From Pseudomonas promysalinigenes (GTDB lineage Bacteria > Pseudomonadota > Gammaproteobacteria > Pseudomonadales > Pseudomonadaceae), in assembly GCF_014269025.2 (NCBI RefSeq), contig NZ_CP077094.1, positions 4,558,501 to 4,622,500 on the forward strand: a stretch of DNA of 64,000 nt. Direction: 5' to 3'. Both the position numbers and the translations under genes were made by a program. This document shows positions 49,741-59,900 of this stretch, piece after piece (position 1 is the first letter of the stretch; the number at the start of each line of letters is the position of its first letter). A model generated the notes under the pieces. It had not been told where the DNA came from, did no database searches, and saw nothing but the letters and a program-made list of their open reading frames with translations.

Positions 49741-50319
49741 TTACTTCTGCTTCACACCTTCGACACTGATGTCCAGGTCCAGGGTCTGCGAAGTCGGGCC
49801 TGGGCCCTTGATGCCAAAGTCGTTCAGGTTCAGGGTGGTGGTGGCGTTGAAGCCAGCGCGCTCGCCGCCCCATGGGTCTTTGCCTTCACCGTTGAAGGTG
49901 GCCTTGAAGGTAACCGGCTTGGTCACACCATGCAGGGTAAGATCGCCAGTCACATCGGCGGTTTTGTCACCGGTCGATTTGACACTGGTGGATACGAACT
50001 TGGCATCCGGGTACTTGCTGACGTCCAGGAAGTCCTTGCTGGCGATGTGCTTGTCGCGCTCGGCATGGTTGGACCAGACGCTGGCAGTTTTCAGGTCGAC
50101 GCTGATCTTGCTGGCTTCAGGCTTGGCGCTGTCCCAGGTGAAGTCGCCGCTGAAGTCCTTGAAGGTGCCGTGAATGAAGCTGTAGCCCAAGTGGCTGATC
50201 TTCCAGTCGACGAACGCGTGTTGGCCTTCCTTGTCGATCTTGTACTCGGCGGCCATAGCCTGGCCAGCGGTGAACAGTGCGGTACCGAGCGCCAGAGCGG
50301 CAAAAGTCTTTTTCAACAT
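49741..50319 (-). CDS. yceI: YceI-family periplasmic lipid-binding protein
   Basis: A 192-residue secreted protein: signal peptide [23 protein letters not shown], then [20 protein letters not shown], the characteristic YceI opening, and [14 protein letters not shown]. YceI proteins are lipocalin-like barrels that bind polyprenyl chains in the periplasm. It begins 35 bp after the cytochrome b561 gene; this pairing is widespread and suggests a shared role, possibly ubiquinone-related. The start at 50319 is set by the signal peptide. Confidence 0.93.
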   Translation of the reverse strand: MLKKTFAALALGTALFTAGQAMAAEYKIDKEGQHAFVDWKISHLGYSFIHGTFKDFSGDFTWDSAKPEASKISVDLKTASVWSNHAERDKHIASKDFLDVSKYPDAKFVSTSVKSTGDKTADVTGDLTLHGVTKPVTFKATFNGEGKDPWGGERAGFNATTTLNLNDFGIKGPGPTSQTLDLDISVEGVKQK

Positions 50320-50354
50320 CCTTACTTTCCTTCCATTGCAATTGAGGTTGAGAA

Positions 50355-50906
50355 TCAAGCTTTGCGGCCCAGCATACGGGTCAGGGTCGCGTCACGGTCG
50401 ATGAAATGGTGCTTCAAAGCGGCCAAGCCATGCAATACGGCGAAGATCACCAAGCCCCAGGCCAACCACAGGTGAATCACCCCGGCCAGGTCGGCTTGGT
50501 CCGGTAGGTCGCTGACCAAAGCCGGCACCTCGAACAACCCAAACACTGGAATGCCTACGCCGTCAGCGGTGGAAATCAGGTAGCCCGCGGTCATGACCGC
50601 GAACAGCCCGATATACAACGCCAGGTGCCCCAACTTGGCAGCTACGCGGGTGAGTGCCCCATGGTTCGCTGGCGCCGGTGGCGGCGGGCTGATGAAACGC
50701 CAGACTACACGCACCAACATCACCCCCAGCAAGACCAGGCCGATGCTTTTGTGCAAATCGGGGCCGGCCTTGCGCCAAGGATCGTAGTAGTCGAGCTCGA
50801 CCATCCACAGGCCCAGGCCGAACAGGCCAAAGACTGCCAATGCAACGCCCCAGTGCAGGACGATGCTGACTACGCCATAGCGAGAAGGTGAGTTGCGCAG
50901 TTGCAT
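50355..50906 (-). CDS. Cytochrome b561
   Basis: A 183-residue, four-helix membrane cytochrome of the bacterial b561 (CybB) family. It has the haem histidines: His in [10 protein letters not shown] (helix 1), [12 protein letters not shown] (helix 2), and [24 protein letters not shown] (helices 4) split over two sites. It passes electrons between ubiquinol and periplasmic acceptors; E. coli CybB is a superoxide:quinone oxidoreductase. It heads a two-gene unit with yceI. Confidence 0.9.
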   Translation of the reverse strand: MQLRNSPSRYGVVSIVLHWGVALAVFGLFGLGLWMVELDYYDPWRKAGPDLHKSIGLVLLGVMLVRVVWRFISPPPPAPANHGALTRVAAKLGHLALYIGLFAVMTAGYLISTADGVGIPVFGLFEVPALVSDLPDQADLAGVIHLWLAWGLVIFAVLHGLAALKHHFIDRDATLTRMLGRKA

Positions 50907-50981
50907 GATGAGCTGTTTCTCCGTGAAAGCTGTGCACAGACTAACGCTTAACGTATCGAATAAAAGCTTAAAAAATTGCTG

Positions 50982-51000
50982 CGGATTATCAAATAATCCG
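50982..51000. promoter_or_regulatory. 19-bp palindrome upstream of the b561-yceI unit
   Basis: CGGATTAT, CAA, ATAATCCG lies 76 bases before the cytochrome start in an AT-rich stretch (50930-51040). It looks like an operator for a dimeric regulator, not identified. Confidence 0.45.
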
Positions 51001-51113
51001 ATATTTAGTGTGCAAGTTTCCTATTAAGAAAACATTAACGGGGTGCGGGGAAATAACCTTTGGATATCTCGGCCCCTTCGCAGCGTAACCCTGCAAAGAG
51101 GCCGAGTTAAACG

Positions 51114-52904
51114 TCAGTTGGCTTTGGCCTGATTACCATTTGCCGGCTTTTTCGCTGGAGCGGATTTGGCCGCTGCCTTTTTTGGCTCGGTCGCCTTGTG
51201 CGCCTGCTTGGCAGCAGGCTTGTGTGCAGGGGCGTGCTTAGCCGGTGCAGGCTTCTTGGCCGCAGGTTTGGCGGCCGCAGGCTTGGCCGGCTCTTCTTTG
51301 GCTACTGCAGCGGGCGCAGCAGCGGCGGGCACAGGGGCAGCGGTAGCAGGAGTTGGAGCCTGGGCCGGTGCGGTATCGGTCGCCTTGGCAGCCGGGGGCG
51401 TTTTCGTCTCAGGCTTGTCATCACCGCCGAACAGGCGCGAGAAGAACCCGCCACTGTCCTTTTTCGTCGCAGCCGCGCCCGCTGTCGCTGCGGCTGCCAC
51501 GGTGGCCGCCTTGGCGGGGTCGAACGACTTGCCGGCAAGCAGGTCCTGCACCTGGCTGGCAGCCCGCTGGCCGCTGCGCAACGCCCCCTCAAGGGTGCCA
51601 GGGTAGAGCGCATCGGTGTGCTCACCCGCAAAAGCGATGCGCTGCACCGGGCGCTCCCACAGGCGCCAGTATTTGCTGATCTGACCTGGGCCGTAAGCCA
51701 GGTAAGCGCCACCTGTGCCCGCGTCGACGCTGTAACGCTTGACCTCGTAGCCGGTGAAAGCGCCACGGGCCTGGGGATAGAACGCGTGCAGGCGAATCAG
51801 GACCTGATCGACCATTTGCTTGTCGCCAAATGCTTGCAACAGACGGGCATTGTCACCCGACAGGTTGATCACCACATTAGCGCCGCCTTTGAGCGCCGGC
51901 TCGACCCACAGCATGCCCAGGCCAGCGTTACTGAAGATCTCGCCCGACATGCGTGCACGGCTTTCCCATACGGGCTGCTTGAACTTGAGCATCAGCTGGT
52001 CGCGCCAGCCGTAGTTGGTGCCTTTGATCGCGGCCATGTGCTGAGCATCCAGGCCAGGGGTGATCTGGATCTTGGCCAAGGCCCGCAGCGGCACGGCCAT
52101 CACCAGGTAATCGGCCTTGTAGTCGGCGCCACCAACCTTGACCGTGACACCGTCCTTGTCCTGCACGATCGCGGTCACTGGGGAATTGGTCTTGATGGTC
52201 TTGAGCTGCTTGACGAAGGCCTGAGCCAGCACCGGGCTACCGCCAGGCAGCCGCGAAGCGCGCAGGTCACGGTCGCTGACGCCACGGTAGACACGGTTTT
52301 GCTGGGCAAAATAAAGCAGCGACAAACGCGACGGCTCATCGTAACGGGTGCGAATCTGCTGGTTGATCAATTGACGTGCGGTAGCTGGCAATTGCAGCTT
52401 GTCGAGCCAGCTGGACACGTTGATCTGGTCGAGCGCAAACAGGGTACTGGTCGCTTGCGGGTTCAACGGATCGTCGATCGAGCGTGCCAGGTCATCGAGG
52501 GTTTTCTCGTAGCGCTTGATCGCCTCTGCCGTGGCCGGCTGCTTGGTGGCAAGGTCGGTGCTACTGAAGTATTCGCCGTCGATCAGGTAGCTGGGCGTGC
52601 GTACGAACTCTGGTGCCGGCAAGGTTTGCAGCTTGAAGCGGTCCAGGTACTGGTTGAGCACCGGCTGCGCCTTGGCATTGCCGATCCACTCGCTGGTGGC
52701 CAGGCCCGAGCGCCCGCCCATGCCCGCTTTGGCTTCCAGCACAGTCACCTGCCAGCCTTTGTCCTGCAGTTCGTAAGCTGCGGTCAGGCCTGCCAGGCCG
52801 CCACCTACCACGATTGCTGACGGTGTTTTGTCTTTCGCCAGTGCGGCCCCGCTGGACGCACCGATCAATACCAATGCGCACAGGCGCACCCAAGCAGCAG
52901 CCAT
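51114..52904 (-). CDS. Exported flavin amine oxidase with Lys/Ala/Pro-rich tail
   Basis: A 596-residue protein. Signal peptide MAAAWVRLCALVLIGASSGAALA, then the FAD motif AIVVGGGLAGLTAAYELQ and VLEAKAGMGGR, and the C-terminal flavin signature RIAFAGEHTDALYPGTLEGA (residues about 29-460). This is the monoamine-oxidase-like flavoprotein fold; the amine is unknown. From about residue 460 the chain becomes Ala, Lys and Pro rich, ending KPAAKKPAPAKHAPAHKPAA and similar runs, like histone H1 or AlgP. The signal lacks a twin Arg, so FAD insertion would follow Sec export. ATG 52904 has GGAG 8 bases upstream. Confidence 0.85.
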   Translation of the reverse strand: MAAAWVRLCALVLIGASSGAALAKDKTPSAIVVGGGLAGLTAAYELQDKGWQVTVLEAKAGMGGRSGLATSEWIGNAKAQPVLNQYLDRFKLQTLPAPEFVRTPSYLIDGEYFSSTDLATKQPATAEAIKRYEKTLDDLARSIDDPLNPQATSTLFALDQINVSSWLDKLQLPATARQLINQQIRTRYDEPSRLSLLYFAQQNRVYRGVSDRDLRASRLPGGSPVLAQAFVKQLKTIKTNSPVTAIVQDKDGVTVKVGGADYKADYLVMAVPLRALAKIQITPGLDAQHMAAIKGTNYGWRDQLMLKFKQPVWESRARMSGEIFSNAGLGMLWVEPALKGGANVVINLSGDNARLLQAFGDKQMVDQVLIRLHAFYPQARGAFTGYEVKRYSVDAGTGGAYLAYGPGQISKYWRLWERPVQRIAFAGEHTDALYPGTLEGALRSGQRAASQVQDLLAGKSFDPAKAATVAAAATAGAAATKKDSGGFFSRLFGGDDKPETKTPPAAKATDTAPAQAPTPATAAPVPAAAAPAAVAKEEPAKPAAAKPAAKKPAPAKHAPAHKPAAKQAHKATEPKKAAAKSAPAKKPANGNQAKAN

Positions 52905-53129
52905 GTCGGCAGACTCCGAGTTGAAATTACAGGGATGGGATGGGGCGGAAATACCCCACAAGACATTGCGCTAAGAATACGTCAGCTGTCCGGGCCCTGC
53001 CAGCACGGCGATATCAAGTGCCTTTGGCAACTGACAATTTCGCCAACGGGCCGCTAATGGTTGTCCTCCCCCAAGGCTTTGCTTAGGCTTACGCGGTCAA
53101 AGCAGGCAGCAAAGCCAGGAGAAGTGCCG

Positions 53130-54536
53130 ATGGGCCTCAACGATCAGTGGATGCAGCGCGACCTCAAGGTCCTGTGGCACCCCTGCACCCAGATGAAAGA
53201 CCACGAGCAGTTGCCGCTGATTCCGATCAAGCGTGGCGAGGGCGTGTGGCTCGAGGACTTCGAGGGCAAGCGCTACCTGGATGCCGTGAGCAGCTGGTGG
53301 GTCAATGTGTTCGGCCACGCCAACCCTCGCATCAACCAGCGCATCAAGGACCAGGTCGACCAACTGGAGCACGTGATCCTTGCCGGCTTCAGCCACCAGC
53401 CGGTCATCGAGCTGTCCGAGCGACTGGTAGCCATCACACCGACGGGCCTGGACCGGGTCTTCTACGCCGACAATGGCTCGTCGTGTATCGAAGTGGCGTT
53501 GAAGATGAGCTTCCATTACTGGCAGAACATCGGCAAACCGGCAAAAAAACGCTTCGTGACGTTGACCAACAGCTACCACGGCGAAACCATTGCGGCCATG
53601 TCCGTAGGTGACGTGCCACTGTTCACCGAAACCTACAAGGCGCTGTTGCTGGACACCATCAAGGTGCCAAGCCCCGACTGCTACCTGCGCCCTGAGGGCA
53701 TGAGCTGGGAAGAACACTCGCGCAACATGTTCGCCGCCATGGAACAGACCCTGGCCGAACACCATGAAACCCTCTCGGCGGTGATCATCGAACCGCTGAT
53801 CCAGGGTGCCGGCGGCATGCGCATGTATCACCCGGTTTACCTCAAGCTGCTGCGCGAGGCCTGCGACCGCTACGACGTGCACCTGATCCACGACGAAATC
53901 GCGGTGGGGTTCGGCCGCACCGGCACGCTGTTCGCCTGTGAACAGGCCGGTATCCACCCGGACTTCCTGTGCCTTTCCAAGGCCCTGACCGGCGGTTACC
54001 TGCCGTTGGCGGCCTGCCTGACCACCGACAAGGTCTACCAGGCCTTCTATGACGATTACCCGACCCTGCGAGCCTTCCTGCACTCGCACAGCTACACCGG
54101 CAATCCGCTGGCCTGCGCCGCCGCGCTGGCCACGTTGGACATCTTCGCGCAGGACAACGTGATCGAGGCCAACAAAGCCCTGGCAACGCGCATGGCCAAC
54201 GCCACCGCGCACCTGGCCGAGCATGCCCACGTCGCTGAAGTCCGTCAGACCGGCATGGCGTTGGCCATCGAGATGGTCCAGGACAAAGCCACCAAGGCCG
54301 CATACCCATGGCAGGAGCGGCGCGGCCTGAAAGTGTTCGAGCACGCCCTGACCCGCGGCGCGCTGCTGCGCCCGTTGGGCAGCGTGGTGTACTTCCTGCC
54401 GCCATACGTGATCACCCCGGAGCAGATCGACTTCCTCGCCGAAGTGGCCAGCGAAGGCATCGACATCGCCACCCGTGACAGCGTCAGCGTCGCCGTACCG
54501 GCCAACTTCCACCCCGACTTCCGCGACCCGGGCTAA
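53130..54536 (+). CDS. bioA: Adenosylmethionine-8-amino-7-oxononanoate aminotransferase
   Basis: A 468-residue PLP aminotransferase of biotin synthesis that makes 7,8-diaminopelargonate with SAM as amino donor. Family marks: LWHPCTQMKDHE, YLDAVSSWWVNVFGH, FYADNGSSCIEVALKM, NSYHGETIAAMSVGD, DEIAVGFGRTGTLFACE and LSKALTGGYLPL with the PLP lysine. ATG 53130 has AGGAG 8 bases upstream. It stands alone, away from other bio genes; SAM use ties it loosely to the methyl-cycle genes. Confidence 0.95.
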   Translation: MGLNDQWMQRDLKVLWHPCTQMKDHEQLPLIPIKRGEGVWLEDFEGKRYLDAVSSWWVNVFGHANPRINQRIKDQVDQLEHVILAGFSHQPVIELSERLVAITPTGLDRVFYADNGSSCIEVALKMSFHYWQNIGKPAKKRFVTLTNSYHGETIAAMSVGDVPLFTETYKALLLDTIKVPSPDCYLRPEGMSWEEHSRNMFAAMEQTLAEHHETLSAVIIEPLIQGAGGMRMYHPVYLKLLREACDRYDVHLIHDEIAVGFGRTGTLFACEQAGIHPDFLCLSKALTGGYLPLAACLTTDKVYQAFYDDYPTLRAFLHSHSYTGNPLACAAALATLDIFAQDNVIEANKALATRMANATAHLAEHAHVAEVRQTGMALAIEMVQDKATKAAYPWQERRGLKVFEHALTRGALLRPLGSVVYFLPPYVITPEQIDFLAEVASEGIDIATRDSVSVAVPANFHPDFRDPG

Positions 54537-54558
54537 GCCACAGCGCCCGCCGTCGATT

Positions 54559-54631
54559 CCATGGCAGCAGGTTTACCCGTGCGCACGAAGGTGGCTGCAC
54601 CGCCACACTCGCGGGTAAACCGCTCCCATGG
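54559..54631. repeat. REP inverted pair between bioA and rsmE
   Basis: CCATGGCAGCAGGTTTACCCGTG faces CTCGCGGGTAAACCGCTCCCATGG, nearly complementary, in the 128-bp gap. Confidence 0.75.
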
Positions 54632-54664
54632 AGTAATGTGATCCCTTTTCGTTCGAGCACAACC

Positions 54665-55384
54665 ATGAGACTGTCCCGCTTCTTCATCGACGCCCCCTTA
54701 AGCCTCGGCGAGCACGACCTGCCCGAAGCCCAGGCCCACTACATCGGCCGTGTTCTGCGCATGGCGCCCGGCGACGCCGTGCAGCTGTTTGACGGTAGCG
54801 GCCAGGAATTTCTCGGCCGCTTGCTGGAAGTCGGCAAGAAGACCGTGCGCGTGAGCCTCGACCAGGCCCTGGCTGGCCAACCCGACTCGTCGCTGCACGT
54901 GCATTTAGGTCAAGGCCTGTCGCGCGGGGAGCGCATGGATTGGGCTATCCAGAAGGCTACCGAACTGGGTGCCAATGTCATCACCCCGATCGTCAGCGAG
55001 CGCTGTGAGGTGCGTCTGAAGGACGAACGTGCCGACAAACGCCTGGCCCACTGGCGTCAGGTTGCAATCAGCGCCTGCGAACAGTGCGGCCGCTCCACCC
55101 TGCCAGTGATCCACCCGCCAGTCACCTTAAGCGAATGGCTCAAGGGCACTGAGGCCGATCTCAAGCTCGTACTGCACCCGGTCGCCGAACCGCTGACCAG
55201 CCATGAAAAACCGGCAACCTTGGCTTTTCTCATCGGCCCTGAAGGCGGGTTGAGCGATACCGAAGTCGAGCAGGCCAACGCCGCGGGGTTCAACGCAGCG
55301 CGCCTGGGCCCGCGGGTACTGCGCACCGAAACCGCGCCGGTGGTGGCGCTATCGGTAGCTCAGCAGCTGTGGGGCGATTTCTAG
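54665..55384 (+). CDS. rsmE: 16S rRNA (uracil(1498)-N3)-methyltransferase
   Basis: A 239-residue SPOUT methyltransferase that methylates U1498 of 16S rRNA using SAM. It starts MRLSRFFIDAPL, as RsmE does, and shows GRVLRMAPGD, the central KATELGANVITPIVSERCEV, and the knot motifs FLIGPEGGLSDTEVEQA and LGPRVLRTETA. ATG 54665 is chosen; upstream in-frame ATG 54638 is less conserved. Its stop overlaps the convergent hemolysin-III gene by four bases. Confidence 0.95.
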   Translation: MRLSRFFIDAPLSLGEHDLPEAQAHYIGRVLRMAPGDAVQLFDGSGQEFLGRLLEVGKKTVRVSLDQALAGQPDSSLHVHLGQGLSRGERMDWAIQKATELGANVITPIVSERCEVRLKDERADKRLAHWRQVAISACEQCGRSTLPVIHPPVTLSEWLKGTEADLKLVLHPVAEPLTSHEKPATLAFLIGPEGGLSDTEVEQANAAGFNAARLGPRVLRTETAPVVALSVAQQLWGDF

Positions 55385-55998
55385 CGCACGTACAGCGACA
55401 CTGCCACGAAGTGCATAAGGCTGCCGGCGATCACAAATAGGTGCCAGATGCCGTGCCAGTGGCGGAAGCGGCTGTCGAAGGCGAAGAAGATGATGCCAAC
55501 GGTATAGAACAGGCCACCGGCCGCCAACCAGGCGAAGCCTGCAGTACCCAGGCTTTGCAACAGCGGATTGACCGCCACCAGCACGATCCAGCCCATCACC
55601 GCGTAAATGATGATCGACAGCACGCGTGCCTCGGTGCGCGGCTTGATCTCCTGCAGCATGCCGATCAGCGCCAGCCCCCAGACCACGCCGAACAGGCTCC
55701 AGCCCCACGGCCCGCGCAGGCTGACCAGGCAGAATGGGGTGTAGCTGCCGGCGATCAACAGATAGATCGACAGGTGATCGAGCTTACGCATGATCACCTT
55801 CGCTCGCCCGCGGGTGCTGTGGTAGAGAGTAGAAATGCTGTACAGCAGCATCAAAGTGCCGCCGTAGATGGAAAAGCTGACGATTTTCCACGGATCGCCT
55901 TGCAGGCCCGCCGCGACAATCAGCCAGATGGCACCGATACAGGCCAGGACAGCACCGACCAGGTGGGTCCAGGCGTTGAAGCGTTCACCGTAATACAT
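55381..55998 (-). CDS. Hemolysin III family membrane protein (PAQR-like)
   Basis: A 205-residue, seven-helix membrane protein of the YqfA/hemolysin III family, related to eukaryotic PAQR receptors. Visible marks: GERFNAWTHLVGAVLA, STLYHSTRGRAKVIMRKLDH (metal-site His and Asp), and FRHWHGIWHLFVIAGSLMHF (C-terminal histidines). Some PAQRs are zinc-dependent ceramidases; the role here is unknown. ATG 55998; the frame upstream (56049) lacks a ribosome binding site. Confidence 0.9.
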   Translation of the reverse strand: MYYGERFNAWTHLVGAVLACIGAIWLIVAAGLQGDPWKIVSFSIYGGTLMLLYSISTLYHSTRGRAKVIMRKLDHLSIYLLIAGSYTPFCLVSLRGPWGWSLFGVVWGLALIGMLQEIKPRTEARVLSIIIYAVMGWIVLVAVNPLLQSLGTAGFAWLAAGGLFYTVGIIFFAFDSRFRHWHGIWHLFVIAGSLMHFVAVSLYVR

Positions 55999-56139
55999 GC
56001 AGAAAAGACCTCTACCTTGAAACCAGGTTCCCTTCCAGCGCTCCTTCACCGTCCCTACCTAACATGATTGCCAGTACTCGTGTGACTAGCCGTTCATTAC
56101 ATTTCCTTGAGGCACACATCACCCAATAGGAATTGAGAC

Positions 56140-56391
56140 ATGTATTCAGATAACCCAAATTACGCCAGCGAAAATAACTTGTACGCTGTTTGGCTCGATA
56201 GGGTTGGTCCAGACCCAATAGCAGTGATTGCAGCCGTACGTGAGCTCACCGGGTTGCCATTTGGCGATGCCAAAGCCTTGGTAGACAGTGCCCCGGTAGC
56301 GATCGCAACACAGATATCAAAGGACACAGCCGATTGGGCCAAGGCCAGACTGGAACGAGCGCGGGCCCAGGCAAGCGTGCGCCCCTCGTAA
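56140..56391 (+). CDS. Stand-alone protein resembling the L7/L12 C-terminal domain
   Basis: An 83-residue protein whose segment IAVIAAVRELTGLPFGDAKA (about 27-46), then LVDSAPVAIATQISKDTADW, lines up closely with the ribosomal L7/L12 C-terminal domain of E. coli ([40 protein letters not shown]). The N-terminal dimer/hinge of L7/L12 is missing, replaced by a polar 20-residue start. It may dock on translation factors or form a separate small fold. AGGAA lies upstream of ATG 56140. It sits between the hemolysin-III gene (divergent) and chpC (convergent). Confidence 0.82.
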   Translation: MYSDNPNYASENNLYAVWLDRVGPDPIAVIAAVRELTGLPFGDAKALVDSAPVAIATQISKDTADWAKARLERARAQASVRPS

Positions 56392-56426
56392 GTAGCAGCA
56401 AGTTGCCTGGCGCCCACGCCCGCCTA

Positions 56427-56900
56427 TCATTGGTCGCCGGGTAGCAACTGAGCGTCACGCACCAACCGCTCCAGCCCTGCCAAGTCGGGCACCCGCGCCA
56501 CTTGCTCGCCCACCTGCACGGCGGCCAATTCCAGGCTACCCAGTGGTACATCCACGTAGTTGAGCTGAATGTCGAGCTTGCACGAGCGAGGGATGTCCTG
56601 CAGCAGCACTGCCAGGTAGCGCAGGCCGGTGTCACCTAGGGCATTGAGCACCACGATTCGCGCACGCTCGCCACAGGGGGTTTGCCCCCCGCAGGCAGCC
56701 TCGAAGCCGATCAAAGGCAGGTGCTGCTGGCGCCAGTCGATCCAGCCAAGATGCCAGGCCGGGTCGCCCCGCTCGCACGTGAGGTTGCGCTGGCCAATCA
56801 ATTCGACCACGGCGACGTTAGGTAGCACCAAGGTCCGGTCGCCCAAGGGCAGCAACAGGCCGGTCAGGCTGTTGCGCTGCCCTGCAAGCAGTTCAAGCAT
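56427..56900 (-). CDS. chpC: CheW-like chemotaxis adaptor ChpC
   Basis: A 157-residue CheW-like protein (LLPLGDRTLVLPNVAVVELI, then WHLGWIDWRQQHLPLIGFEA, the adaptor core). It overlaps the end of chpA by 8 bp and is read from ATG 56900, so it is translated with chpA. In P. aeruginosa ChpC is one of two CheW-like adaptors of the Chp system, linking receptors other than PilJ to ChpA. Here it is the last gene of the cluster. Confidence 0.83.
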   Translation of the reverse strand: MLELLAGQRNSLTGLLLPLGDRTLVLPNVAVVELIGQRNLTCERGDPAWHLGWIDWRQQHLPLIGFEAACGGQTPCGERARIVVLNALGDTGLRYLAVLLQDIPRSCKLDIQLNYVDVPLGSLELAAVQVGEQVARVPDLAGLERLVRDAQLLPGDQ

Positions 56901-59900
56901 GGTTCTGGCTCCAATGGGCGATGCTCTGCAGCAGCACCGACTCCTGATAGGGTTTGCCCAGGTAATCATTGACGCCGATGGCCATGGCACGGTCGCGGTG
57001 CTTCTGCCCAGTGCGGGAAGTGATCATGATGATCGGCAGCGCCTTGAGCCGCTCGTCGCGGCGAATGCGGGTGGCGACTTCGAAGCCGTCCATGCGCGGC
57101 ATTTCGATATCCAGCAACACCACGTCCGGCCGGTGTTCCTGCAGCAGGGCCATGGCATCGACCCCGTCCTTTGCCGTCAGTACGCTCATGCCATGGCGCT
57201 CCAGCAAACGGCTGGTGACCTTGCGCACGGTGACAGAATCGTCCACTACCATCACCAAGGTTGGCCGCTGGGCTGCCGGCTCGAACAGCGTCCGCTGCAC
57301 ACCGCTGCCAGCGGGCAAACGTGCCAGGCGCCGCTGCTGGCCACGCAGTTGGCCCAGCAGGTCGAGGATCAGTACCACTCGGCCATCGCCGAGCAAGGTC
57401 GCGCCCGACAGCCCCGCCACCGCGGCGAACTGCGGGCCGAGGCTCTTGACCACGATTTCACGGCTAGGCGACAGGCTATCGACCTGGATGGCGAACGACT
57501 GAGTCTGAGAGTGCACCAGCAGTAACGGCAACGGCACGCTTTGCCCCAGCAGCACCGGGCGCGGCAGGCCCTGCAGCAGTTCGCCCAGGTAACGCAGCTC
57601 GTAATCATGGCCAGCGTATACGTAGCGCGGCGTATCGGCCTGGTAACAGGCTGCCAGTTCAGCCGGTGGTACCCGCACGATGCCCTCGATGGTGTTCAGT
57701 GGGATGGCGTATTGCTCCTCGCCCACGTGCACCATCAGTGCCCGGTTGATCGACACGGTGAACGGCAGGCGAATCAGAAAGCGCGCACCCTTGCCCTGGG
57801 CAGACTCGATACTCATCGACCCGCCCAGTTGCTTGACCTCTTCGTGGACTACATCCATGCCCAGCCCACGCCCGGAGATCTGGGTGATCTTCTCGGCGGT
57901 GGAAAAGCCCGGGCGCAGGATGAACTGTAGAATCTCGTGGTCGCTCAACTGGGCCTGCGGGTCCAGCAGGCCGCGTTTGATCGCCTTGCGCCGCACCGCC
58001 TCAAGCGGCACACCTGCGCCGTCGTCGGTCATCTCGATGACGATGTCTGCGCCTTCGTGCAGCAAGTTGAGGTGGATGGTGCCCTGCTCAGGCTTACCTG
58101 CGGCCAGGCGTACCTCGCGCGCTTCAAGGCCATGATCGACGGCATTGCGCAGCATGTGCTCCAAGGGTGCGACCATGCGCTCGAGCACGCTGCGGTCCAG
58201 CTCACCTTCGGCATTGCCGACCACCAAGTCGACCTGCTTGTCCAACTCACTGGCGACCTGCCGCACCACGCGCTGCAAACGCGGCACAAGGCGTTCGAAT
58301 GGCACCATCAGCGTGGCGGTCAGGCCTTCCTGGAGTTGGCTGTTCACCCGCGCCTGCTGCTGCAGCAAGCTGTAGGACTCCTGGGCGCGTTGGGTGAGGG
58401 TTTCTTTCAGGTCGAGCAGGTCGGATGCCGATTCGAACAGTGCCCGTGACAACTGCTGCAACTGCGAATGACGGTCCATTTCCAGGGGGTCGAAATCTTC
58501 GTAGGCATCGCCTTCGAACGCTTGCCGGCTGCTGACCCGGCCCTGTGTTTCGATATCCAGCCGCAGCAGCTGGTCACGCATGCGCTCCAGCGTGGTTTCC
58601 ATCTCGTTGAGGGCGAACTGGGCATCGTTGACTTGCTGCTCGATCCGACCACGAATGACCGAATGCTCACCGGCCAGGTTGCCCAGGTCGTCGAGCAGTT
58701 CGGCGTCGACCTTGACCATGTCGCCCGGTGCGCGCTCGGGGGCGGCGGCGGGCATGTCGCTTGGGGCGGTGTCGGCCAGCGCCTGGCCGGCGGCACTGTC
58801 GGTCAATGCGGCACTGCTGAAATTGCGGATGTAGTCGATCAGCGCGGTTGCGGCGTGCAAAGGCTGGCCAAGGCGCACGGCATCGAGCATGTGGGCCAGG
58901 CGATCATGGCAGTTCTGCAAGAGTGCGAACAGCGCCGCGCTCGGCGGCAAACGCCCTGCGGCAAGCAACTCGTAGAGAAATTCCAGCTCATGGGCCAGGT
59001 CGCCGATGGCGCTGATCTCGACCATGCGCGCCCCACCTTTGAGGGTATGCAGGTCACGTAGCAGGTTCTCGACCTCGGCGCTGTTGCGCGGGTCGGCCTG
59101 CCAGCGCGCCAAGGCAGCGGCCGCGCTTTCGACGATGTCGGAGCTTTCTTCGAGAAAGACTTCCAGCAGTTCTTTGTCCCCTGGGCTGTCGGGTTCTTCA
59201 TCCTGCTCCAGCGAACCAGGCAACGGTGTGACCGCCTCGGCACTGACCAGGCCGGTGGCATCGGCCGCCAGCGCGCCATCGAGCAGCTCGCGCAGGGCAT
59301 CGACACACTCAGGTCGAGGGCTGGCTTGCTGCCCGGCAGCGACCTGGTCGAGCATGTCCAGCAACGCTTCGTGGGTTTGCTGGGCAACGGCGAACAAGCG
59401 CGGGCTGGCACCCAGGCTGCCCTCTTCTACCGCGCCGTAGACGTCCAGCAGTGCTTCGCACACCGCGTCCATCTGCCACAGATCCGCCAGATGCGCGGCG
59501 TGACCCAGGGTCGTCAGTTCATCGAGCAAAGTCTCCAGCGGCTCGCGCTGCCCTGGTTGTTGCTGCCAGCGCGAGAGTAAAGACTCGGCATCGAGCACGA
59601 TGTCCATGGCCTGAGCCAGAAAGCTTGCGACCTGCTGCGGGTCGCGCTTGCCAGGACGGCTAGGGTGGGGCTCGGCATGCAGGCTGGCAAGGCGTAGATC
59701 CACCGCTTCGCCAACCTGTTCGATCAGTTGGGCCGCGCCGGCAATCGCCGCCAATGGCGAGCTACCCAGCTGGGCCAGGCCTTGCACGAAAAGCCCATGG
59801 GCCGTTTGCAGCCAATGCAGCTCCTGCCCCTGTAGGGGCAGTTGGTGGCCACGGTACTCACGTACCAGGCGGTCGAAGGCGGTGGCAAGTTCGGCGATCG

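Noticed and set aside
51060..51112. Possible terminator after the amine oxidase gene
   Set aside because: CTCGGCC/GGCCGAG can pair, but the stem is interrupted and no T-run follows leftward, so I do not call it.
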